From: Diploscapter coronatus
Lineage: Eukaryota > Nematoda > Chromadorea > Rhabditida > Rhabditidae
Direction of reading: 5' to 3'
NCBI GenBank assembly: GCA_964036155.1
Contig: OZ038423.1
Location: forward strand, 47,507,249-47,571,248
DNA: 64,000 bases
Positions 38,650 through 48,533 of the stretch are shown piece by piece. The translations under genes and the position numbers were made by a program. How positions within the stretch are numbered: position 1 is the first letter of the stretch; each line of letters opens with the position of its first letter. Below the pieces are notes generated by a model that worked only from the letters and a program-made list of their open reading frames with translations, was not told the origin of the DNA and ran no database searches.

Positions 38650-39181
38650 TAGCTGTTTTGCAATTTTTCAATAATTAGTCTGAAGTCTCGTGAATTATCT
38701 GGCGAAGTGGCAGATGCAAAATGGTAACTTTCGTATGTTGACACCACCGCGGAAATGTTGCTATGGGCTTTAGGTTAAAACAGGAAATTATTGGGCTCCC
38801 CAAAAATTACGAATGAAAAATAGCTTTGAAAGAAGATTTTCGCTCGCTAAAATGTAACAGGGATAAACAATGCTCATACCTGTAGAAGACTCGAGTCTGG
38901 CTCGATGATAATTTTTTGAATCTGACCTAAACACTCTCGAGGTCTGATAGCTATATCTGTTCCTTTAAAATTTCAAAAAATCATACTTCGCCTCTTTCTG
39001 GATTGAAAACTAGAATATATTAAACAAAGACGATTGAAAAATAGCCTGAAATTAGAAATTCTCAAAATTTCGTCGAAACGAAAAGTCCCTCATTGACCAC
39101 ATTCGACTTACCGATTGAGATGGAGCAGGCGGTCGTCCGGAACGCGCGGACGTCGAGCAGCAAAGAGTTTGAGGTGCGACC
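38650..39181 (-). CDS. Cluster of probable exons, structure unresolved
   Basis: Three stretches look coding on the minus strand: 39117-39181 (acceptor TTTTCCAG, donor GTAAGT), about 38885-38962 (best frame GTDIAIRPRECLGQIQKIII) and about 38650-38760 (AVVSTYESYHFASATSPDN... ending EKLQNS with a stop). They can be joined in one consistent set of phases only by using a less protein-like frame in the middle exon, so at least one boundary is wrong. No family was recognised. The 5' side runs into a dispersed repeat at 39235, so the first exon may have been displaced. Confidence 0.3.
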
Positions 39182-39234
39182 TGGAAAATTTCGAACTCTC
39201 CCCTAGGAAGTTTGGAAAAATTCTAAGCTGACTA

Positions 39235-39330
39235 GAGGAGTTTTTCAAGTGTCCGCCTCCGCGATTGGACTGATGTTCACATCAGAGGGGTATTTGATGG
39301 CGCTGATCACAATGCTTAAGTCCGTTTTTC
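39235..39330. repeat. Partial copy of the fold-back repeat found at 53583-53949
   Basis: The sequence TTTTTCAAGTGTCCGCCTCC, then a Gly-rich-looking stretch and TATTTGATGGCGCTGATCAC, matches both arms of the long inverted repeat near 53.6 kb with moderate divergence. Only one arm is present here. Confidence 0.65.
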
Positions 39331-40035
39331 CCCATAAGGCCGACTACGCGCAGAAAATGCGGAAACCTGCTTTACAGCGCTAGAAAGTTGCATGCGAAAA
39401 CGAGGGAATTTGAGAAATTTTGGAGTTCAAAATTGGCATTCTCTAATTCCCTCGATTTTGGATGCTATTTCCTCACGTTGTGAAGAAGATTTTTGTAATT
39501 TTGTTACGTTGCATGATTGAATTATTGATTTTCTGTATCATTTTGTAGTCGTTTAAGGAAATTTTTTCATGATGTATGCTAATTTTCGGCAACCTGTAAA
39601 CGACGAAATGAAGAGGCGCTTTTTTGTATTTGATGAAATAGCAAAATGAGGGAATATCGTGTTAGAGAGCGAGAGGAGGGAGAAATGGTGTGAGAAAAGA
39701 GCATTGCATCATTTCGTCAATTACAAAAAAGCGTTTCGTCATTTCGCCATTTACGAATTGCCCTAATTTTCTTGTAATATTGTACCGCTTTGTGCTATGT
39801 TGCATTTCCTTGCAAAATCAAGGCATAAAATTCGCTATTAAATGTGAAACGTTCTGCGTGATTTGAAAGGCTTAACTTATTGGGCGATAAGGAAAAAGTG
39901 AACATTCTCTCGGACCGAATTTGCGTTGATATTGAGGTGTTCCAATTTTTGCAAATGCAGCATATTTTTCTAATCGTTTCCAACAAACACGACTTTTAGC
40001 GTCTTTTTTCTAGCAATTTCAACGATATTTTTTCG

Positions 40036-40164
40036 ATGGAGAAAAAGGTTTCTTTGCTCGATTTTTTGCGTGTCACGGCCGTTCCCAAAAAACCAACTCA
40101 ATTCGGTGAAATCAACCGAGATCTTACATTCGGTTTCAAAAACGATAAACCAAGGTCGACTTAA
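40036..40164 (+). CDS. Possible 42-residue small ORF
   Basis: The frame reads MEKKVSLLDFLRVTAVPKKP then TQFGEINRDLTFGFKNDKPR and ends ST with a stop at 40162-40164. Composition is protein-like, and the stop lies five bases before a MITE. It may be a fragment of a gene interrupted by the insertion, or chance. Confidence 0.25.
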   Translation: MEKKVSLLDFLRVTAVPKKPTQFGEINRDLTFGFKNDKPRST

Positions 40165-40168
40165 ACTA

Positions 40169-40376
40169 TATACCGTATTTACTGTATTAGAAGCCTACCT
40201 CTATTTGAAGCTCACTCCTAATAGAAGCCCCCGTCCAGGGGAGTATCGAAAAATAGAAGCCCACCCTCTATTTGAAGCCCACCCTCTAATTGAAGCCCAC
40301 CTCTAATAGAAGGTCTCGTCCAGAGGGGTATTGAACAATAGAAGCCCAGGGCTTCTAATACAATAAATACGGTATA
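40169..40376. mobile_element. MITE with ATACCGTATTTA termini and internal short repeats
   Basis: The left end reads TACCGTATTTACTGTATTAG and the right end is its near-perfect complement (CTAATACAATAAATACGGTA). Flanking TATA makes a TA target duplication likely. The interior is built from several copies of a unit of about 20 bp, (AT)TTGAAGCCCACCCTCTA. There is no coding capacity. Confidence 0.7.
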
Positions 40377-40794
40377 TCATACTATTGATTATTACGCTGT
40401 AAATCCAGGGCTACAGTATCCTTCTTTCAATAGAAAATCTTTAATAAGCTTTCCACAGTAATAGTTCAAATGTCTGATCGTCTGTGGTCTCTACTATTTT
40501 CTTCACTATCTCACCCTCTCCCTTCCCGTCAACCAATCTCCGCTAAAAGTGCATTGCGAGGGGGCGGGGAAAGTGGAGAAAGAAAAGTGCAAGTTGAAAT
40601 GAGAATTGGATACGGTATGAAAATGGTACAAAAATACTATATTTCGAAAAAAATAATATTTTAAATCATGTACTGAAATTTTTGCAATCTTCAAACTTTG
40701 ATATGCTTCATAACAAGTTATACCTGAATGAAAATACTATGAAATGATGATGCGTCAACAGCTGCGAGTTTAAACCTATCTAAACTTCTAAATA
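40377..40794. other. Spacer between two MITEs
   Basis: It holds a short purine-rich GGGGGCGGGGAAAGTGG patch near 40560. The open frames here overlap on both strands and have no splice context. Confidence 0.4.
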
Positions 40795-40963
40795 CTCTCT
40801 ATTGTTCCCCAGATCGGTGTTGCCCAGCAACTCTGCGTCTATAACCTGCGAGACGCACGCATTGGGACTAGGAAAAAATAAGAGAAAGCAGAGTCGCATG
40901 GTTAAGGCTCGCTGGTCAGACGCATAATGGCTAAGCAACACCAATCTGCGGGACAATAGAGAG
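40795..40963. mobile_element. Palindromic MITE of about 170 bp
   Basis: The left arm CTCTCTATTGTTCCCCAGAT and about 25 further bases are the imperfect reverse complement of the right arm, ending ACAATAGAGAG. TA dinucleotides flank both ends. The middle of about 75 bp is unpaired and non-coding. Confidence 0.68.
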
Positions 40964-42720
40964 TAGCAAAAAACCAAATGTCCCATAAAATTTCGCATCT
41001 CAAAATAAAAACTTTGCTAATCATTCGCATGAACTCGCGTTCTTTAGGTCTAAGAAATGTAAAATATTATTGCATCACCATATACCCCGTTATTGTTTGC
41101 ATATATTCTGCCATATATCACCACTGTCAATTGTTTTCGGCCACTCAAGTATTTCTACTCTGCGAAACAATACTTAAACTTGTTATATCCCAGTCTATAT
41201 TCCTTGTCTATGCCTAGCCATAGGTCCTCTTCGGTCATCGATATGCTGGAAACAATGGTCTTTTCTGCTATGCTGTAAGCAATAATCCGAAACGAGATTC
41301 CGCATCCACGCTCGATTGCGAAAATACAGTGTCGATGGGATTGTTTCGCGCTACAATGCTAACAAGTTTTGCCCCATGTAATAGATCCCTGTTTTCCAGA
41401 CATATCATAATACACATTGTGTAATTTTCATATTTGCAAATTTATCATCACAGTCCAATCGTAGTGTCTTTACCTTCTAATTTTTTGCAGAAAAAATCTT
41501 CCAAAATGAAGCCGAACCTTCGACTGTCCAAGAAAATGAGCATGCCACCCACTAAACTATTCCCTTTATTTTGATCATAGACAGGCCAGATTCAAGCTCC
41601 CTCAAGCATGTTTCTCTAAATTGTGCAAAACAACACAGTTCATATCCGGCTTTGTAATTGTCTGGTTGTGCAATGTTTTTCCTTCCCAGTTTTACATGTC
41701 CCCTCATCAACCGTTTGCTGAAATTCATTTTATCCACGAATCCTCACAGAGAGTAAATTGAAATTTCAAAAGTCTTTTTTCCTGAGCAACTCCCTTTGAA
41801 ACTTATCAAAATTTTCATTAAAAAGTCAAATTTTCGCCCCAAAACTTGCAAAATCAAGTAACTTTGGATGAAACCTTTCATTGAAAGAGTTGAGAGTTGA
41901 ATGATGTTTATTTGTACAGTTTTTGTACGAAGGAAAGACCGGCCCGTTTTTCAAATCCTTGCACACAAAATTTGTTTTTAGGTGCAAAGTAAATAAATAG
42001 GCCGAACGCTTGGGGCTCTTCGAAACATTCTCGGCATTTCTAACAAGGAGTAGTGGTTAAGAATAGGTAGACTCTGGCCATTTAAAAATGTCTGCACTCT
42101 GATAAAATAGAGTGGACAGAAATAAAGATGTTTTCATATTGTTGCGATAAGCGGACTCAGTTTTTCCCTTTATAAATAGGGACCAATCGAAACTAATCGT
42201 ATAGTTAGATTCCAAACTGCTTGTAGAAATTTAGCGGACTTCAGTTTTAATAACGATTTCAAATGTTTGGTTCTTTTTCGTTAATCATACTGCGCCTTTC
42301 TGAAAATTTCATAAAACATTCGGGCAAACTTTTCTTGAAGGCGAACATTTTTGTATCAAGAAACGTTATTTCTGGCTCTTTTACAGTTTGAATTTTCTTA
42401 ACCGTGTTCTCAAAATGCCATTGTTTGACTCATATTGACTGGTAGAGTGTGCATATTAGTATGACATTTCTTACTGCTAAATGCCACACACACCCGAGGT
42501 TAGTCCTAGCGCGCAAAAAACTGTATGAGAAAGAACTTTTTTCTCGACTTGTGAACTTTCATCATTCTTCTTCAATTCAAACCATTTTCTTCGCGTTCAA
42601 TTCAAGCTTACTGTACATATTTCATTTTATTTCTGCAAATTTCACTATAACTCATGACTATTTACCCGAAATTCATATTTTGATAAGCTTTTGATCGGTC
42701 TTTTTCGCTTCAGAATCACC
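40964..42720. other. Upstream region of the mab-3-like gene
   Basis: No coding exon is supported. It presumably holds the promoter; an acceptor-like CGCTTCAG ends at 42713, just before the start codon. Confidence 0.45.
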
Positions 42721-45700
42721 ATGGCGGACGTTATGCAAAAACACTCTTCGTTCCGAAGTATCAGGCCTAATCAACCTCATAAAATGGTATCTTTTTCCAA
42801 TTTCCCGAAAAAATCAAAATTTACAAATTCAGTCGTCTAAACTCGCAATCTCCTCAGCCTTCTCTACCGTCGTTCCATCGTTCTTGACTTCAGAAGCAGG
42901 AATCTTGAACGACGCTCCGTCAATGTACCACTCTTCACCTGCAGTGCCGATGCGAACCGTTGTCCCGGCTTCTGAGTCCTCAATCGTCGTGCCAGAGCCG
43001 AAGAAGGTGTACTATTGCCAGAGGTGCTTGAATCACGGAAGGGTAGAGCCAAGAAAGAATCACAAGGTTAGAATGTTCGAATTTCTGTAATTTTGGAAAT
43101 TATGATAAAATCATAGGATGTAGTAACGGAATTAGATCTTCTTTTAAACAATCTAGTCATTTTCTCTCGAAATGTAGCAGAGATAAAATGGAACCTTAAA
43201 AGTTCACCTAAATTGAGGTTCAAAAATTTCAGTGCGAGTGTCCCTTCGCTCTGTGCAAGTGTGGTCAATGTTCCCTGGTGGAGAAGCGTCGAATTCTCAA
43301 CATGCAACTCCACGAGCTGGAAGAGAAGATGGAACTCTTGCCAGGCACAATTTTCATAAACTATTTTATTTAATCTTGAGTCATTCTTAACTCGGGATTA
43401 AAACTCAGTTCCGCCAATATCTGATCTGTATTGATTTAAGTCTGATTTAAAATAATAATATTCCAGAAGACACCCTTGGCGAAGACCCTGATGCACTGGC
43501 GCAATCTCCCAAACTGGACGAAGCTCTAGTGAAACTGGAAATTGATGACAGGGATCCGAAGGAGCCCAGGGAACCCAGAGAGCCAAACGACAGGGAGCAT
43601 AGGAGTCTGGTGCTGAGGATTAAGGGAGGTAAGAAAAGATGTTTTTAAACTGAAATTTTATGTCACTCATAAGATCGACACGATGTTTCAAAAAGTTTCG
43701 GCATTCTTTATCAAATATTTTAGAGCATAACATAAAAGCCCAATTTTTCTATAAAACTCGCACAAAATGGTAAATCTTTATCAAACTCATGCATTACTCC
43801 AAAAATTTCCTCCAAATCCTGAAACTAATTTCTGCAAACCCTAAAAACTCTCCCAAAGTATATTTTTGTTTACCATTTTGCATCCTCCCATTCGCTTCTT
43901 TTGCGAATGTTGCAAAGAAGTCCAACTGGCATGCGTCAACATGTTTATCCCCCATTCGAATTAGAGGAAATGAAAATTCTCTCTCGTCCAATGTCATAAT
44001 ATATCCAATCTAAACCCGACTGGAATCTCAATCCATGCTTATGTTTTATCTCGAAGAGTTAAAAAAACTCTTTAATCTAATGTTGAAGAATAGCCCCAAA
44101 ACCCGGCAGAAATGGCAATTACGAAAAACCACCACCTCACCACGTCTTTTTTTTACGAAAAAACTCCAAGCCCCGCCCCCTACTTTTTTCTCTTCCCTCT
44201 TGTGTCTAAAGACGTGGTGAGGTGGTGGTTTTTCGTAATTGCCTATGCCTTATCGTTCATATATTCGACACAAAATTATAAAGTGAAATTAATATATCTT
44301 TCCAAAGCGCGAATTATTTTCACTAAAACCGAACAAAAGAAATTGAAAAAGTCGCGCACGCTAAAGGCTGTTATCGAAAATATCCGCGTTTATTCGAAAT
44401 ATCAAACTATTTTCGAGATAAAAATTGCATATGACTCAAAAATTCCGCGAAATCAGACTATAAAGTAAGCAAAATGATGATGCTAATATTCCATGTATCA
44501 AAACTTTCGAAAGTACCTATAAAATGCATATATGCCTTAAGAATCCTCTTGGATTTTGCGAGAAGAATATTTTTAATCGATTAGGTATGTGTTCTGCGAT
44601 ATGATATTAAACAAATTATTCGAAAAGATGACTAATAGTTTCAGGAATGTTTTTCTTTTAATATCAAATTAGCAACGTTTTCCATTGTTTCTGTGGCTCG
44701 AATTATCGGCGAAATTAAAATAAACATATCGGCTTCTCACCAGTCCGATAGCAACAATTTTCCCGAATAAAATGAGCATTTTTGATGATAACGAATCTAA
44801 ACATTGGCGGTCATATTAAATTTCAGCCAAAAATTCGGCAAAATTGTCAAATACACCAGGAAAACTATACAGTTCGGAATAGCGAAAATGAAAATAGTCT
44901 AAAATTTACATCATTTTATAGGTTTAAAAATATCAAATATCTACAACAAAATGCAACATTGTTGCATCATCCAGTGTTGTGCACTCATAAAATTTTGAAA
45001 ATTTGTTATATTTTGTAGGTTTCAAAGACCATTACAACCTGTCAAATTTTGTATTAAAGTAACCCTGAAGTTGAAGCTATGAAAAATAAAATTGTATAAA
45101 ATTTCTCCCAATATCCATTTTCTCGATTGTTGATGTTTTGTCGGAATTTCGAATTTCACTCATCCGAATAATTTTCTCGCTGCACAAATTTGTATAGCTG
45201 TTGGGTTCCGAATTACGGCACGCGTAAACATCGGACAATTTTTCAAAGCGAAATACCACTAAAATCGCGATATCCAGAGATGAAGAGCCAAGAAATAGAG
45301 CTATTTTTCGAGAGAAAGCAAAAGACGCTCGATCAAGCCTGCTAATGGCGGATTTCTTTGCCTCTCTCGATAACCTATGCTATTTTTCAAACCCTTAGGG
45401 AACTCACAAAAACATTTTCGGTAAGTTGCAAAACATCCCTGTCTTTTCGCTAGCTCCGCCCATTCTTCGACGCCGCAAAATTGCAAAAACCCCTTTTCTT
45501 TTGTGCTCCTCCCGAAAAACTATGTGGTGCAGTTGCAAAATACTTTTTTATGCTTTTGCTATTGTATAGCTTAGCGTTCGGAAATAGTTTTGCGACAGAG
45601 AAAGCATCCGAACGCCTCAGGCGAGAAATAGTGACAGATCAGGGAGAATAGTTGGCTAAATTGAGAGAACCCAGAGAAAAACACGCAAACTGTGCAAGAA

Positions 45701-48533
45701 GGGGCGTGGCTAAAATGAGTCGAAAGATGCTAGGCAAAATTGGCGAAATAGTGGGGTTTTCTCGTGCTAAACCGAGAGAGTTAGAGAATACGCCGGAGCA
45801 AAAAATTGTTGTCCGAGTGTCGACAATATTCAAAACATTCTTGCATCAAGGGGGACCCCGTTCATTCGCGATTAAATACTCCACGCCAAACCCCGAGCGG
45901 GGATATTTCGAACCTCCTTAAAATTCTGGGTTAATTTTAAATTACTCTAAATTATTTCATCTACCTCGTTTTTACTACCTCATTAGGATTTTCTAGTTTT
46001 CCCCAACCTAAAACTATGAGTACTGTAGCCGGTCTGAATTTCTACAATCGAGGCCTGGGAAAACCGTTTGATCTTACGTTTTCCGCAATCAAGAGCGTTT
46101 TTGAGCCCGAAAATCCGTCCTATACAAGTAAGGGGAGGGTTGAAAATAAAATTTCTTTCCGGAGAAGTTGCCAATCGAAATTAACGTTGTATAAATTTGC
46201 AGAGCGAGTGCCGAATTGCCAGAAGTGTGGTCAGCACGGAAAGAAGTCCAGGCTAAAGGGCCACAAGCGCGTCTGCCCGTTCAAGGATTGCACTTGTGCG
46301 AAGGTAATAATTAAAAATGTTTTAAAATAGGTTATGTGTCTTTCGAAACAAAGCGTAACTTAGGGTCGTTCATTTTTATTTTATGTTTCGATGATTTTGG
46401 AACTAAACGATTGTTAAAAGTTGGGAGAAAAATCCATCTAACTTTCGTAATGTATCCTTCAAAAGTATCTTATATCTTGCAAAAGTTTTTCTCTAATACT
46501 ATCATCATTTATTCAGCATCCTTCATAGTGTCCTGCAATATCGTAGCCCCACTTATCCTGATATCATTTATTCATGTGTTTGACTTTCCTAATTTGCGCG
46601 CCCTCGAATTGCAAAATGTCATTTCCATTTTCTCTCATATATTTTCGTGTTATTATGTGTTGCTTACTGTAGCTTAAGCGAAATAGTATCAAAAATGAGG
46701 GGTGCGAAAGATCGCGGAGAGAGACTTTTCTTTATTCGCTTAGGATGTTTGTGCAGTTTTTCCCGCCACTGCGCCTCTCCTTTCGGCTTACTATTTCCTC
46801 TTCCTCTCTCGAAAGTACATGCCCTCGGGCACTCTTTTCACCCCCAAGCCACGCCCTCTAGTTGTACTCTTACCGTAGGACGTAAGAAAACATGAAGCCC
46901 TTGTGAAAAATACAAACTAAAGTCGTCGTCTGTGAAGATTGAAAATTATTATTTTTCATTTTCACATGTAAAATGCGTGAAAAATATTATCTTCTCGGAT
47001 CAAAACTATCGGCGTCATTTTTGCCATATCCTGTGCGGATATGTCTGATTTTCTCCGAAATTCCATGCTATTTTGCCGCTTTAAGCCAAAGGTGGCACAA
47101 GTGAAAAACAATGCAAAATTGTGTAAATAGGCAGGGGAATGGAGAGAATCAGAGAAATTCGCCTGGAGCAGGGCTTCTGCGCTCCGTTGCGAAAGGAGTG
47201 GAAAACGCGCTCAACGACGAAAAAAACAACTTGGCGCTCAAATGTCGCGTGTTTTCAACGTCGCTGCTCAAGCGTCGAAGCCTGTCAACAACAAACGAAA
47301 GTAATGAAAGTGGAACTTCGAAACTAAAAAATATCTTCAATGATAAAGCATATACAGTCCAACTCCCATCATATGCGCAATTGTAAATCTCAAGAGCCGG
47401 AAAGGTTAATGAGCCCTTTTGCCCGGCCTTCCTATTTAGGGTGGGTGTCTATGATATTTTACCAGGGGGAAGTTGATTGTTTCGTATACCTTCTGGGTGG
47501 AAATAACATTCTCATTATGTGATTATGTGGGCCCCTCGGGAATGCGTAGTAAAATAGACGTAAGAAGATGAAGGAAGTTGGAAAAAATTTGAAATTTTAG
47601 TGCCAAGTAGTAACGGAGCGACAGAAACTGATGGCGGATCAGATCAAGATCCGACGACGTCAGAGGAAGGACGCTCTGATGAGCCTGACAAAGGAGCACA
47701 TCGCATCGACATTGAACGCCGCAGCAGCTCTGTCTCATGGACAGTTTCCGTTTCCTAATTTGAACACTTTGCTTTGTAAGTTTGATTTTCTAAATCGATT
47801 CAACAATAATTTGAAAAAATAAGCCACGTTTTTCATCATGAGATGTATTATTATTATTATTGGTTATCTGTGCCTTTTGGAACAACAATATTTAAAATTT
47901 TCAGACAGCCAACTGAAGACGTCCGCCGCTACTGGTCCTCTCGCTTCGATGCCCGTATCTCAAGCTCCAACCCTCCTGAATTCGCCATCATCCTCTGATT
48001 CTTCAAACTACTCTCCAACTATGTCGCTTGGCTTCACTCCGCCTCCAGGTTCTTCAAATTCTTCCAAAAATTCTCAATCCCAAATTCAGACATCCTGAAG
48101 CCGACGCCGATCTTGCCGACTCCGACATCGGGTGCTCCAACGTCTTGCTCTAACGAGACCACGCCGATAACCGGTGCTCCGATTTCTGCGATCCTCACTC
48201 CAGGTACCATACACATAAACATTTTAACCCTGCATTAAACTAAACCCCAAGTTCAAGTAGCAATGATTTGTGGTTGCAGGAGCCTTCCCTGGTGCAGCTC
48301 CGCTGAGCCCCAACTCTACCGCGATGGTATTCGGCCCTGGGATGCAGCTGTCCCCTCCTTTTGGTGGAACCTCACCAATTGGTGCGCCTTTTCCGGGACT
48401 TCTTGCGAACGAAGCCCTCATCCAAGCGATTGTGGCACAGTACAAGCTGATAAACCCTTTGTCGATACCAGAGAACCTGAAGGACGAACCAGTGAAGGAG
48501 GACACCCAAGACATCGATGTCTGCACGGTTTAG
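42721..48533 (+). CDS. mab-3: Double DM-domain transcription factor (MAB-3/DMRT-like)
   Basis: About 453 residues in nine exons: 42721-42786, 42833-43066, 43233-43344, 43467-43628, 46203-46303, 47601-47775, 47905-48048, 48090-48203 and about 48280-48533. The first DM domain is [19 protein letters not shown] followed by [20 protein letters not shown]. The second is [32 protein letters not shown] and [21 protein letters not shown] domains are zinc modules binding the DNA minor groove. Among nematode DM proteins, having two is the MAB-3 arrangement, linked in C. elegans to male differentiation. The linker (about 65 residues, acidic, with KEPREPREP) is longer than I recall for C. elegans. The tail is Ser/Pro/Gly-rich, ending [16 protein letters not shown]. 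Exon 3 uses a GC donor. The symbol is by family resemblance. Confidence 0.85.
44114..44243. repeat. Near-perfect hairpin element in the large mab-3-like intron
   Basis: The left arm begins GGCAATTACGAAAAACCACC and continues to CACGTCTTT. The right arm (about 44208-44243) is its exact reverse complement over about 36 bp. A loop of about 57 bp separates them. The perfect arms suggest recent insertion or active constraint. No coding frame is present. Confidence 0.8.
44951..44967. promoter_or_regulatory. DM-domain-type binding palindrome
   Basis: On the minus strand the 17-bp palindrome reads ATGCAACAATGTTGCAT, containing ACAATGTTGC, the core of the DMRT1 consensus and close to the MAB-3 site AATGTTGC. 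It sits in the 2.6-kb intron between the two DM domains of the gene that encodes such a factor. Confidence 0.5.
46016..46127 (+). CDS. Alternative first exon giving a single-DM isoform
   Basis: An ATG at 46016 opens [20 protein letters not shown] and continues to ENPSYT. A GTAAGG donor at 46128 leaves phase 1, exactly the phase in which exon 46203 is entered, so it would join as ...[12 protein letters not shown]. An acceptor-like TTTTCTAG lies about 20 bp upstream of the ATG. The product would contain only the second DM domain and the C-terminal tail. It overlaps the intron of the long form. Confidence 0.5.

Noticed and set aside
45652..45921. Plus-strand 89-codon frame in the mab-3-like intron
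   Set aside because: No acceptor or donor in phase with the flanking DM exons; charged composition follows from the purine-rich DNA.
47111..47386. Plus-strand 91-codon frame before the exon at 47601
   Set aside because: It lies in an intron whose flanking exons join cleanly in phase 0 (46303 to 47601); no splice sites support inclusion.
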